Origin: Mycobacterium sp. ELW1
GTDB lineage: Bacteria; Actinomycetota; Actinomycetes; Mycobacteriales; Mycobacteriaceae
DNA: 64,000 nucleotides
Direction: 5' to 3'
Assembly: GCF_008329905.1 (NCBI RefSeq)
Contig: NZ_CP032155.1
Location: 2,356,001 to 2,420,000 of the forward strand
Below, piece by piece: positions 34,229 through 42,625 of this stretch. A model generated the notes under the pieces. That model did no database searches, had not been told where the DNA came from, and saw only the letters and a program-made list of their open reading frames with translations. A program made the translations under genes and the position numbers. Position 1 is the stretch's first letter. Each line of letters opens with the position of its first letter.

Positions 34229-35160
34229 CCGACGGTCAGGATCGTCTTGCCGGGCAACCGGCCGGCATCGGCGTCGGCGTGCACCGCGGCGATCTCGGCC
34301 AGGGGCCGGCGATCAGCGACATCGATCGTCAGTCGACCGGCATCCACGCGGCCGACCAGGCCGGCGAGTTGGGCGGCGTCGCTGCGGACGAACACCCGTT
34401 GGCTGCGCAGCCCACGTTGCGGAGTCTCCGGCCCCGAGGTCATGGTGCCGACGTAGTGCCCGCCGTCGGCCACCAGTGCGGCCAGTGCCTCGGTTTCGTC
34501 GGGCGTCGTGCCGATCAGATTGAGCACCACGTCGAACGGCGCTCCGTCGGCGATCGGGGTGGCCGTGTAGTCCAGGTAGCCGATCAGCTGGTCGGCCCCA
34601 TGGGCGCGGAGGCGTTCGGCTGCACTGGGTTTCGTGGTGGCGGTGACCTTCGCGCCGGCCTGATGCGCGAGCTGTACCGCGTAGCCGCCGACCGCTCCGC
34701 CCGCACCGTTGATCAGGATGCTCTGACCAGCCGTCAGGCCGGCCACCTCGAACAGGGCCTGCCAGGCGGTGAGACCGACGGTCGGCAGCGCGGCGGAATC
34801 GGCCAGCGGCACCGACGTCGGAGCGGTTGCCAGCGCCTCGGCCGGGGCGACCACATACTCGGCGGCCGCACCGCGAGCCACCATGGGCAGCAGACCCACC
34901 ACCGCGTCGCCGACCTGCCATCCGCTGACGTGAGCGCCAAGCTCGACGATCGTGCCCGCCACGTCGATACCCGGCACGTGCGGGAAGGCGATCGGGAAGA
35001 CGTCCGGCAGGTAGCCGCCGCGGATCCCGGCGTCGACCGGGTTGAACGATGTTCCGGCGACCTTCACCAGAACCTCGCCCGCGCCGGGTGCCGGCCGCTC
35101 GATGTCGCCGTACTGCAGAACGTCGCTGTCGCCGTACCGGTGGTAAATCGCTGCCTTCAT
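34225..35160 (-). CDS. NADPH:quinone-reductase-type zinc-independent dehydrogenase
   Basis: A 311-residue MDR-superfamily oxidoreductase. 'PHVPGIDVAGTIVELG' in the N-domain and the cofactor motif 'LINGAGGAVGGYAVQLAHQAGAKV' are present; zinc ligands are absent, as in quinone reductases. AAGGAG precedes ATG 35160. It is divergent from a MarR regulator across 92 nt holding a large palindromic operator, so it is probably an inducible detoxification enzyme. Its stop overlaps the Rieske stop in CTAG (34225-34228). Confidence 0.82.
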   Translation of the reverse strand: MKAAIYHRYGDSDVLQYGDIERPAPGAGEVLVKVAGTSFNPVDAGIRGGYLPDVFPIAFPHVPGIDVAGTIVELGAHVSGWQVGDAVVGLLPMVARGAAAEYVVAPAEALATAPTSVPLADSAALPTVGLTAWQALFEVAGLTAGQSILINGAGGAVGGYAVQLAHQAGAKVTATTKPSAAERLRAHGADQLIGYLDYTATPIADGAPFDVVLNLIGTTPDETEALAALVADGGHYVGTMTSGPETPQRGLRSQRVFVRSDAAQLAGLVGRVDAGRLTIDVADRRPLAEIAAVHADADAGRLPGKTILTVG

Positions 35161-35180
35161 GGTGGTCTCCTTGGTCGGTT

Positions 35181-35232
35181 GCTTCGAACTCGAAGCAGTT
35201 ACACAGTCGGTAACTTGCTTCGAGTTCGAAAC
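35181..35232. promoter_or_regulatory. Double palindromic operator between quinone reductase and MarR genes
   Basis: GCTTCGAACTCGAAGC (35181-35196) has perfect 7-bp arms. A near-copy in inverted sense, GCTTCGAGTTCGAAAC, lies at 35217-35232. Between them AGTTAC/GTAACT (35197-35202, 35210-35215) forms a third inverted pair, so the 52 nt is a nested palindrome. The second copy lies next to TACGAT (35241-35246), the likely -10 box of marR. Confidence 0.75.
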
Positions 35233-35252
35233 ATTCCCGGTACGATCGGGAG

Positions 35253-35747
35253 ATGGCCGACGCGCTCCACCCGTCGCAGATGCGCACCTACTTCGCCCTC
35301 ACCGAAGCGGCGAGCCTGCTGCAATACGCCGTCCAGCAACAGCTGCAGGCCGAGGGCGGATTGAGCTACGTCCAGTTCGAGATCCTGGCCAAGCTCGTCG
35401 ACGCCGGCCGGCCGCTGACGATGACCGAGCTGGCCGATGAAGTGGTCTACAGCCGCAGCGGGCTGACCCATCAGGCCGGAGTTCTGCAGGCCGATGGGCT
35501 GATCACCCGTGCACCCAGCACCGTCGATCAGCGAGCGACCGTCGTGACCATCACCAAGGCGGGCCGTCGCCGCCTCGACAAGGTCCTTCCCGGCCACATC
35601 GACGTCGTTCGCGGACTGCTGTTCGACACCCTGTCGGCGCAGGACGTCCGCACCCTGGGCAACCTCATGACGCGCGTCCGCGACCACATGCGGGAGCAGC
35701 CGCCCCGGTCCGCCGCGCCGCGGAAGAGCCACGGGTCCGCGCACTGA
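35253..35747 (+). CDS. MarR-family transcriptional regulator
   Basis: A 164-residue winged-helix repressor: 'LSYVQFEILAKLVDAGRPLTMTELADEVVYSRSGLTHQAGVLQADGLI' with the wing 'DQRATVVTITKAGRR'. TACGAT (35241-35246) is 6 nt before ATG 35253, so the transcript is probably leaderless. The palindromes next to this box suggest it represses itself and the divergent quinone reductase and is released by a small aromatic or quinone ligand. Confidence 0.87.
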   Translation: MADALHPSQMRTYFALTEAASLLQYAVQQQLQAEGGLSYVQFEILAKLVDAGRPLTMTELADEVVYSRSGLTHQAGVLQADGLITRAPSTVDQRATVVTITKAGRRRLDKVLPGHIDVVRGLLFDTLSAQDVRTLGNLMTRVRDHMREQPPRSAAPRKSHGSAH

Positions 35748-35791
35748 GACATCGGCCCTGACGTCGGCGACAACCGGGCTAGCCTCCGTTC

Positions 35792-36862
35792 ATGGCCAAG
35801 CGCGTGGTGATCTGGGGTACGGGTTTCGTCGGTCGGATGGTCATTCCGGAAGTGCTGGACCATCCCGACTTCGAACTGGTCGGCGTGGGCGTCAGCAACC
35901 CGGCCAAGGTGGGCGTCGACGTGGGGGAGATCTGCGGCATCCCCACCGTGGGCATCGCGGCGACCGACGACGTCGACGCGCTGATCGCACTCAAGCCGGA
36001 CGCGCTGGTGCACTATGGCCCGACCGCGGCGCAGGCCGATGCCAACATCGATCTGATCGGACGCTTCCTGCAGGCGGGCATCGATGTCTGCTCGACCGCG
36101 ATGACGCCGTGGGTGTGGCCGAAGATGCACCTGAATCCGCCCAACTGGATCGACCCCATCACCCGGGCCTGTGAGGCGGGCCAGTCGTCGTGCTTCACCA
36201 CAGGCATCGACCCCGGCTTCGCCAACGATCTGTTCCCGATGACACTGATGGGCCTGACCTCGCAGATCAAACTGGTCCGCGCCTCCGAGCTGTTGGACTA
36301 CACCAACTACGAGGGCGACTACGAATTCGAGATGGGCATCGGCCGCGAACCCGAGTTCAAGCCGCTGCTGCAGAACTCCGACATCCTCGTCTTCGCCTGG
36401 GGCGCGACGGTGCCGATGATCGCCTCCGCGGCCGGCATCGAGCTCGACGAGATCACCACCACCTGGGACAAGTGGGTGACCCCCACCGAGCGCAAGACCG
36501 TCAAGGGCGTCATCCCGGCCGGCCACGTCGCGGCGGTCCGCTTCACGATCAACGGCGTCTACAAGGGCGAGACCCGCATCCAGCTCGAGCACGTCAACCG
36601 CATCGGCCAGGATGCCGCCCCGGATTGGCCGTCGGGCACCCAGGACGACGTCTACCGCGTCGACATCCAGGGCACTCCCAGCATCTTCCAGGAGACTGCG
36701 TTCAGGTTCACCGACGGTTCGGGGCGCGACGCTGCGACCGCGGGCTGCCTGTCCACCGGGCTGCGCGCGCTCAACGCCGTACCGGCCGTCAATGACCTGC
36801 CTCCGGGCTGGGTCACCCCGCTGGACCTGCCCCTGATTCCGGGTCGCGGCACCATTCGCTGA
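35792..36862 (+). CDS. DapB-fold NAD(P)H-dependent dehydrogenase-like protein
   Basis: A 356-residue protein with an N-terminal Rossmann domain (VVIWGTGFVGRMVIPEVLDHP) of the dihydrodipicolinate-reductase N-domain type, then a C-terminal domain with 'TGIDPGFANDLFPMTLMG' and 'HVAAVRFTINGVYKGETRIQLEHVNRIG'. Mycobacteria carry several paralogues; related enzymes act on diamino or amino acids, but this one is uncharacterised. TAGCCT (35780-35785) lies 6 nt before ATG 35792, fitting a leaderless start. Two hairpins follow the stop. Confidence 0.7.
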   Translation: MAKRVVIWGTGFVGRMVIPEVLDHPDFELVGVGVSNPAKVGVDVGEICGIPTVGIAATDDVDALIALKPDALVHYGPTAAQADANIDLIGRFLQAGIDVCSTAMTPWVWPKMHLNPPNWIDPITRACEAGQSSCFTTGIDPGFANDLFPMTLMGLTSQIKLVRASELLDYTNYEGDYEFEMGIGREPEFKPLLQNSDILVFAWGATVPMIASAAGIELDEITTTWDKWVTPTERKTVKGVIPAGHVAAVRFTINGVYKGETRIQLEHVNRIGQDAAPDWPSGTQDDVYRVDIQGTPSIFQETAFRFTDGSGRDAATAGCLSTGLRALNAVPAVNDLPPGWVTPLDLPLIPGRGTIR

Positions 36863-36875
36863 GTAACGTCCTGCG

Positions 36876-36932
36876 GCTTCGGATCGACATCTTTGGTGAA
36901 TCCGAAGCACGGGGCTACCCGCATGCGCGGGT
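36876..36932 (+). terminator. Two tandem hairpins between the dehydrogenase and Hsp70-like genes
   Basis: GCTTCGGAT (36876-36884) pairs perfectly with ATCCGAAGC (36900-36908) across a 15-nt loop. ACCCGC (36917-36922) pairs with GCGGGT (36927-36932) across ATGC. They lie in the 86-nt gap. No T-run follows, so this may be a mycobacterial-type terminator or a leader structure of the downstream gene. Confidence 0.5.
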
Positions 36933-36948
36933 GCCCGGATTGGACGAC

Positions 36949-38670
36949 ATGACAGACCCAACGAGGCCGGCGGTCGGCCTGTCGGTCGGCGCTACCGCAC
37001 TGGCCGCTGTCACCCCGGATAACGCCGTCACCGGCCCAGCCGTTGTGACGCTGCCCAGCGGCGTCGTGATCACCGACTTCGTCGACCGCGTCGGCGACCC
37101 GGTCGGGATCGTGGCGCCCGACGGCTCGGTGCACCACGCAGAGACTTTGCTGGCCGATGCGCTGAGGGCGCTGGCCTACGCCGCTACGAGTGGCAGGCCG
37201 CTGCCGCCGACCGTCGCGATCACCCACCCCGCGCACTGGCGGCCGTCCGCCGTCGACGGGCTGCGGCGCGCGATCCGGCAGGTTCCCGAGTGGTCGGCCG
37301 AGGAGCCGCTGTTCATCCCCGACACCACTGCCGCGCTGACCGCGCTGGCCGCCAATCCCGGGTTGCCGACCCGCGGTGTGATCGCGCTGTGCGATTTCGG
37401 CGGCACCGGCACGTCGATCACCCTCGTCGACGGCGCGACCTCTGCGCCGATCGCGCCGACCGTGCGGCACCTCGACTTCTCCGGCGACCTGATCGACCAG
37501 GGCCTGCTGGCCCACGTGATCGCCGAACTGTCGGCAGGCGGGACGCTCGACGTCACCGGCACCTCGGCGATCGGATCGCTGACCAGGCTGCGGGCCCAGT
37601 GCCGAGCGGCGAAGGAGCGGCTGTCGACCGTCACGGTCACCGCGCTGCCCGCCGAGCTGCCCAACTTCCACGGTGACGTCCGGCTCACCCGCACCGAGCT
37701 CGACGGGGCGATGGGCAACGCGCTGAACGACTTCGTCGCGGTCCTGCAGGACACCCTGGCCAGGAACGGGGTGCGGCCGAGCCATCTGGCCGCGGTGGCC
37801 TCGATCGGCGGCGGCGCGGCGATCCCGGTGATCACCACGACCCTGTCCGAGCACCTGCGCGTTCCGGTGATCACCACCCCGCGCCCGGCCCTCACCGGCG
37901 CCATCGGCGGCGCGCTGCGCGCCGCGCGCGGGCCGGCCGACGACAGTGCCACCGCGCTGGCACCTGCGGCCCCGGTCGTTCCGGTCGCGCCGTTCGAACC
38001 GGCCGCAGGGCCGGCCACCGGCGTGGCTTTGGCCTGGTCGGAGGCACCCGACGTGCCGGACCTCGAACCCGCCGTCGAGCCGGTGCCGCAGGTCGCCGCC
38101 CGTCCGCTACTGGATTTCGAGCCGGACCCCGAGCCCGCCGAGTCCGCGGCCGCCGCGCCCGCGTGGTACCGGCGTCCGATGCCGGTGGTCGCCGCCGCAC
38201 TGCTGGTGATCCTGATGGCCGGCGCGGGAACGGCCGTCGCGCTGAGCGCCGACAGCAGTCCCGACCCGGTGACACCGACCCCGAGCGTGACCACCACCCC
38301 GCAGGCCGCGCCTGCTCCGGCGCCCACCGGCGACCCGACGTCGGCGCCGGTGCAGAACCAGGCGGTGCAGCAGGCCCCCGCGCCGCAGACGGTGGTGCAG
38401 GCGCCCGCACCGGTGACCCAGACCCAGATCGTGCAGGCGCCGCCTCCGCCGCCGGTCACCACCGAGGCACCGCCACCGCCGCCGGTCACCGAGACGCAGA
38501 CGACGACCGTCGTCACCACCGAGGTGTCCACGCCGCCGCCGGTGACGCAGACCGAGACGCAGACAGTTGCGCCACCGACGCAGCAGCCGCGGTTCATCCC
38601 GACGATTCCGCCGATCCCGACGATTCCGGGTCTGCCGCAGATATTCGTGCAGCCGCCGGCGTCAGGCTGA
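36949..38670 (+). CDS. Hsp70-like ATPase-fold protein with membrane anchor and proline-rich tail
   Basis: A 573-residue protein. Residues 1-330 resemble an actin/Hsp70 ATPase domain (phosphate-type loop 'VIALCDFGGTGTSITLVDG', 'VASIGGGAAIPVITTTL', 'GAIGGALRA'). An Ala/Pro/Glu-rich linker leads to one membrane helix (VVAAALLVILMAGAGTAVAL). The exported tail of about 140 residues is Pro/Thr/Val/Gln-rich with repeated PPPPVT and QTQ units. No substrate-binding domain of DnaK is present. This suggests an inside-out wall-spanning sensor or assembly factor; function unknown. ATG 36949 was chosen over GTG 36931, which falls in the second hairpin. Confidence 0.7.
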   Translation: MTDPTRPAVGLSVGATALAAVTPDNAVTGPAVVTLPSGVVITDFVDRVGDPVGIVAPDGSVHHAETLLADALRALAYAATSGRPLPPTVAITHPAHWRPSAVDGLRRAIRQVPEWSAEEPLFIPDTTAALTALAANPGLPTRGVIALCDFGGTGTSITLVDGATSAPIAPTVRHLDFSGDLIDQGLLAHVIAELSAGGTLDVTGTSAIGSLTRLRAQCRAAKERLSTVTVTALPAELPNFHGDVRLTRTELDGAMGNALNDFVAVLQDTLARNGVRPSHLAAVASIGGGAAIPVITTTLSEHLRVPVITTPRPALTGAIGGALRAARGPADDSATALAPAAPVVPVAPFEPAAGPATGVALAWSEAPDVPDLEPAVEPVPQVAARPLLDFEPDPEPAESAAAAPAWYRRPMPVVAAALLVILMAGAGTAVALSADSSPDPVTPTPSVTTTPQAAPAPAPTGDPTSAPVQNQAVQQAPAPQTVVQAPAPVTQTQIVQAPPPPPVTTEAPPPPPVTETQTTTVVTTEVSTPPPVTQTETQTVAPPTQQPRFIPTIPPIPTIPGLPQIFVQPPASG

Positions 38671-39774
38671 GCGACGCCGCTTCTCCAGCACGACGAGCCC
38701 CAGCGGGATGGACATCCGCGCCGGTGCCGCCGCCAGCTGAGCGGCCAGGGCAGCGTGTAGCTGGTCGACGAATTCGCGCCGCCGCGTACTGCGCCGGTCG
38801 CGACTCGCCCCCGCCTCGGCGTCGGCGTCCACCGCGGCCGCGAGCGTCGGAAACATCGAACCGCGAAGGAAGTCAGCCCAATTCGTGCCGAAGGCGTCGG
38901 CGTCCTTGTCGCTCTGGAACTGCGACCAGAACCGGTCCTCGCCGTCGAACAGCTCCACGTCCTCGATCGAGAGACCCTCGAATCGGCCGGACGGGTGAAA
39001 CGGTGCCCGAAAGTCCTTCTCGTCGCGGCCCGTCGACGGGATCGACATCCGGCGCAATTCCTCGTCGGTGATCAGACCGTCGCGGACGAACTGGTGCAGG
39101 GCCGACATGATGGCGTCGAAGGCGGCCTCGAATCCCGAGGTGCCATCCGGCTTGAGGCCGACGGTCAGCACCAGCAGCCGGCCCCCGGGCGCCAGCTCGC
39201 GACCGCGGAAGGCGACGAAGTCGCGCCAGTCCTCGGCGGCCTGGCGGGCGTAGGCGCGCCGGGCTTCGTCGTCGGCGCTGTAGGAGATCTCGACGTGGTC
39301 GGGGATGGGCACCGGCACCCGGCGCAGCCAGTGGATCGCCCAGGAACTCCAGCCCAGCGCGATGCTGTCCGACGGCAGGATCTGGCTGTAGAACGAGCGG
39401 CCCACCACCGAGGCGTAGGTGGCCGAGTCCTTCTTCAGATAGCTGTCCTGATCGTCGGCCAGCGTGCTGAACAACGTGGTGAAGTCGTTTCCGGGCACAT
39501 CGGTGTGGGCCACCAGGATCGCGTGGTCGGAGCGGGTGCGCTTGCGGATGACGGTGATCGCCGCGCCGATCGGGAGCAGCGAGTTGTACCCCGTTGCCGC
39601 GCCGTAGTCGACGATCGCGATCGGTTGCGGCGCCCGGGGGATCGCGACGATCCGCGCGGCCGCCTCGAAACGCGCTGTCGCGGTGCGTAATCCGGCGGCC
39701 TGCAGGCGTGACGACTCGGTGTAGGTGTGGCTGCCCATCGGCTGCGGGCGCACCACGATGCTCGATTCGCGCAC
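38662..39774 (-). CDS. SABATH-type SAM-dependent carboxyl methyltransferase
   Basis: A 370-residue protein with 'IAIVDYGAATGYNSL' (SAM site), 'YSQILPSDSIALGWSSWAIHWL' and 'GRLLVLTVG', a layout typical of the SABATH family (salicylate and related carboxyl methyltransferases) known mainly from plants and occurring in some bacteria. It would methylate a small carboxylic acid. GTG 39774 lies 1 nt after the LapA-like stop with AGGA 6 nt upstream, so it is translationally coupled. It overlaps the convergent Hsp70-like gene by 9 nt. Confidence 0.7.
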   Translation of the reverse strand: MRESSIVVRPQPMGSHTYTESSRLQAAGLRTATARFEAAARIVAIPRAPQPIAIVDYGAATGYNSLLPIGAAITVIRKRTRSDHAILVAHTDVPGNDFTTLFSTLADDQDSYLKKDSATYASVVGRSFYSQILPSDSIALGWSSWAIHWLRRVPVPIPDHVEISYSADDEARRAYARQAAEDWRDFVAFRGRELAPGGRLLVLTVGLKPDGTSGFEAAFDAIMSALHQFVRDGLITDEELRRMSIPSTGRDEKDFRAPFHPSGRFEGLSIEDVELFDGEDRFWSQFQSDKDADAFGTNWADFLRGSMFPTLAAAVDADAEAGASRDRRSTRRREFVDQLHAALAAQLAAAPARMSIPLGLVVLEKRRRSA

Positions 39775-39775
39775 G

Positions 39776-40015
39776 TCAGTTCCTGCGGCGGCGGTGCAAC
39801 AGCAGCCCGACCACAAGACCCACGACGGCCATCGCGGTAAGCAAGAGCCACATCGGCGATTCGACGGTGATCCACAGGACGTGCACCCGTTGGCGGTCGC
39901 GATTCTGGGCGATGAAGACTGCTGCCAGGACCACCAGGATGATGGCCAGCCAGTAGCGCAGAGCGAAACGCCGCACCGCACCGCCGGTGGGCTTACCGTC
40001 GTCCTCCCTGGACAT
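39776..40015 (-). CDS. LapA-domain (DUF1049) small membrane protein
   Basis: A 79-residue protein with two membrane helices (LRYWLAIILVVLAAVFIAQN and 'MWLLLTAMAVVGLVVGLLL') and an RRRRN end. The short periplasmic hairpin 'RVHVLWITVESPMW' is the LapA/DUF1049 signature. In other bacteria LapA relatives assist envelope assembly. It is directly upstream of, and coupled to, the methyltransferase gene. Confidence 0.8.
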   Translation of the reverse strand: MSREDDGKPTGGAVRRFALRYWLAIILVVLAAVFIAQNRDRQRVHVLWITVESPMWLLLTAMAVVGLVVGLLLHRRRRN

Positions 40016-40116
40016 CGCAACCTCCCCGTTGTGTCAGAAGCTTGACGTTAGTCGCTGGCCGGGGATTCGGCGGAGAAGTCAGGCCGGTGCGCTCCTGGCG
40101 TGACACACTTTCGGCC

Positions 40117-40839
40117 ATGGCCGGCATCAAGACTGTGTCCCGCATCCTGATGACCTCGGGGATCCTGATGATGGTGGTCGGCGCTGTCGGCTTCTTCGTC
40201 GTGATGATGCTCAACCTCTTCGTGCTCGACGAATTCGACGCCTACGGTGAGGTGCCCATTCCGGGGTCGGGCCAGGTGCAGCTGCCGGCCGGGCAGGCGC
40301 AGATCAGCTTTCACACCTCGGTGACCGGTTCGCCGTCGAGCGGATTCCCGCTGCCCACTTTGCGACTGAACATCGTGCCGCCGGACGGTGTTGCCGACCC
40401 GGTGCTGACCGAGGATCACGGCACCTTGACGACGGTCAACAGCGACACCCACATCCGCATCTGGAAAGCCGAGATTCCCGCCGCGGGCACCTACCAGATC
40501 CGCACCGACGGCCAGGTGAACGGTTACATCAACCCGCGGCTGGCCTTCGGCAAGGAAAGCGGCTCCGGCTACCTTCCGTGGGTCTTCGCCGGCGTGTTCG
40601 GGCTGGGCGTGGTGGACCTGATCGCGTCGGTGTTCCTGCGTAGACGGCGGGTCACCGACCCGTCGTTCGCCTTCGTCGCCGGCGCCCAGCCGGAGCCCTT
40701 CATCGCGACCGGGCACTACACTCCCTCGGACCAAGGAGTGCGCCTCGAACAGCTGAAATCGCTCGCGGCACTGCGGGATTCCGGTGCACTGACCCAAGCC
40801 GAGTTCGACGCGGAGAAGCGCCGGATTCTCGGCGAGTAG
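40117..40839 (+). CDS. Membrane protein with C-terminal SHOCT domain
   Basis: A 240-residue protein with an N-terminal membrane helix ('ILMMVVGAVGFFVVMMLNLFV'), an exported beta-rich domain of about 120 residues, a second helix ('LPWVFAGVFGLGVVDLIASVF') and a short cytoplasmic tail ending in a SHOCT motif 'LEQLKSLAALRDSGALTQAEFDAEKRRILG'. SHOCT domains often mediate oligomerisation. Function unknown. ATG 40117 places the first helix correctly. The next gene starts 11 nt after its stop. Confidence 0.7.
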   Translation: MAGIKTVSRILMTSGILMMVVGAVGFFVVMMLNLFVLDEFDAYGEVPIPGSGQVQLPAGQAQISFHTSVTGSPSSGFPLPTLRLNIVPPDGVADPVLTEDHGTLTTVNSDTHIRIWKAEIPAAGTYQIRTDGQVNGYINPRLAFGKESGSGYLPWVFAGVFGLGVVDLIASVFLRRRRVTDPSFAFVAGAQPEPFIATGHYTPSDQGVRLEQLKSLAALRDSGALTQAEFDAEKRRILGE

Positions 40840-40850
40840 GCTCGGACGCC

Positions 40851-42005
40851 GTGAAGGCTGTCAGCTGTGTGCACGGAAATCTCTCGGTGGTCGACCTGCC
40901 CGCGCCCGAACCGGCCGACGGTCAACTGGTGGTCGACGTCGCCAGCTGCGGCATCTGCGGTTCGGATCTGCACGCCAAGGACCATGCCGACGAGGTGAGT
41001 CGCACTACGGAGGAGATGGGCTACCACCACTTCATGCGCAGCGACACCCCGGTGGTGATGGGCCACGAATTCGCCGGGGAAGTCGCCGAGCGCGGGCCCA
41101 AGACGTCGAAGGCCTTCAAGGTCGGCACGCGAGTTGTGTCGTTCCCGCTGGTCCGCGCCCACGGCGGCGTGCACTTGACCGGGCTGTCCCCGCTCGCGCC
41201 CGGTGGGTACGCCGAGCAGGTTCTGGTGCAGGCGGCGATGACGTTCGCGGTCCCCAACGGGCTGTCCCTGGACATCGCGTCGCTGACCGAGCCGATGGCG
41301 GTCGCACTGCACGCGGTTCGCCGAAGCGAGATCAAGAAGCGCGACACCGCCGTCGTGATCGGTTGCGGGCCGGTCGGTTTGGGTATCATCTGCCAACTCA
41401 AGACGCTCGGGGTGAGCACCATCGTGGCCAGCGACTTCTCGGCGGGCCGGCGGGAGCTGGCCGCCCGCTGCGGTGCGCACGTCGTGGTCGATCCGAGGGT
41501 GGACTCGCCGTATGAGAAGGCCGGACCTGTCGGCCTGACCGATGCCACGGCACTCTACGAAACGGGCATGAGCGCCATGGAGAAGCTGCGGAAGCTACCG
41601 GGCTGGGAGCACGTCTACCGCGTTGCGGACGCACTCGGCGCGGCCGGACCCAAGCGACCGGTGATCTTTGAATGCGTTGGTGTGCCCGGCGTGCTCGACG
41701 GGATCATCGGTGCGGCGCCGCTGAACTCACGGGTGGTCGTGGCTGGGGTGTGCATGGGTGCCGACCAGCTCCGGCCGTCGATGGCCAATGCCAAAGAGAT
41801 CGACCTGCGGTTCGTATTCGCCTACACGCCACTGGAATTCCGCGACACCCTGCACATGCTGGCCGACGGTAAGCTCGACGCGTCCGCTCTGGTCACCGGC
41901 AAGGTCGGGCTCGACGGTGTCGCGGCGGCCTTCGACGCGCTGGGCGACCCGGAGGTGCACGCGAAGATCCTCGTCGATCCCCGCAGCGCCGTTACTGCTC
42001 CCTAG
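40851..42005 (+). CDS. Zinc-containing alcohol dehydrogenase family protein
   Basis: A 384-residue MDR alcohol dehydrogenase. 'SCGICGSDLHAKDH' and 'MGHEFAGEV' carry the catalytic zinc ligands and 'VIGCGPVGLGII' the NAD site. It lacks the four-cysteine structural zinc loop and has extra sequence around residues 45-65. Substrate unknown. Start GTG 40851. Its stop overlaps the convergent metallo-hydrolase stop in CTAG (42002-42005). Confidence 0.8.
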   Translation: MKAVSCVHGNLSVVDLPAPEPADGQLVVDVASCGICGSDLHAKDHADEVSRTTEEMGYHHFMRSDTPVVMGHEFAGEVAERGPKTSKAFKVGTRVVSFPLVRAHGGVHLTGLSPLAPGGYAEQVLVQAAMTFAVPNGLSLDIASLTEPMAVALHAVRRSEIKKRDTAVVIGCGPVGLGIICQLKTLGVSTIVASDFSAGRRELAARCGAHVVVDPRVDSPYEKAGPVGLTDATALYETGMSAMEKLRKLPGWEHVYRVADALGAAGPKRPVIFECVGVPGVLDGIIGAAPLNSRVVVAGVCMGADQLRPSMANAKEIDLRFVFAYTPLEFRDTLHMLADGKLDASALVTGKVGLDGVAAAFDALGDPEVHAKILVDPRSAVTAP

Positions 42006-42625
42006 GAGCCGTTCTTGACCCAGTCGTCGTAGTTCACCAGCTCGTCGCCGATCCGCGTGGTGTCGCCATGGCCGGTGTAGACGACGGTATCGGCGGGCAG
42101 CTTGCCGAGCTTGTCCTTGATCGACCCCAGGATGGTCGGGAAGTCGGAGAACGAGCGACCGGTCGCGCCGGGACCGCCCTGGAACAGCGTGTCGCCGGAG
42201 AACACCGCGCCCAGGGCCGGCGCGTAGAGGCAGGTGGAGCCGGGGGAGTGACCCGGGGTCGCGATGGCGTGTAGCTCGATGCCGTCGGCCTTGAGTACCT
42301 GACCGTCTTCGAGGGTGCCGAACTGCTTGTCGCCGTGCGTCATCCGCCACAGCATGTCGTCGGCGGGATTCAGCAGGATCGGTGCGTCGAGGTCGGCGGA
42401 GAGTTGCGGCGCGACGGTGATGTGGTCGTTGTGTCCGTGGGTGCACACCACCGCGACGACGTGGCGGTTGCCGACGGCGTCCTCGATTGCCTTGGCGTTG
42501 TGGGCGGCGTCGATGACGATGACCTCGGACTCGTCACCGACGATCCAGATGTTGTTGTCGACTTCCCAACTGCCGCCGTCGAGTTCGAAGGTGCCGTGGG
42601 TGACCACCCGCTCGATGCCGCTCAC
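42002..42625 (-). CDS. Metallo-beta-lactamase-fold hydrolase partnered with MscR
   Basis: A 207-residue glyoxalase-II-like hydrolase with the metal motif HGHNDH at 63-68, 'ATPGHSPGS' and '[10 protein letters not shown]'. It starts at GTG 42625, overlapping the mscR stop as GTGA, so the two proteins are made together. Order and sequence match the Rv2259-Rv2260 pair of M. tuberculosis as I recall it. A role in hydrolysing S-formyl-mycothiol after MscR is plausible but inferred. Confidence 0.82.
   Translation of the reverse strand: MSGIERVVTHGTFELDGGSWEVDNNIWIVGDESEVIVIDAAHNAKAIEDAVGNRHVVAVVCTHGHNDHITVAPQLSADLDAPILLNPADDMLWRMTHGDKQFGTLEDGQVLKADGIELHAIATPGHSPGSTCLYAPALGAVFSGDTLFQGGPGATGRSFSDFPTILGSIKDKLGKLPADTVVYTGHGDTTRIGDELVNYDDWVKNGS

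Noticed and set aside
38270..38600. Low-complexity repeats after the Hsp70-like domain
   Set aside because: They are in-frame Pro/Thr/Gln codons of the exported tail, not a separate repeat element.
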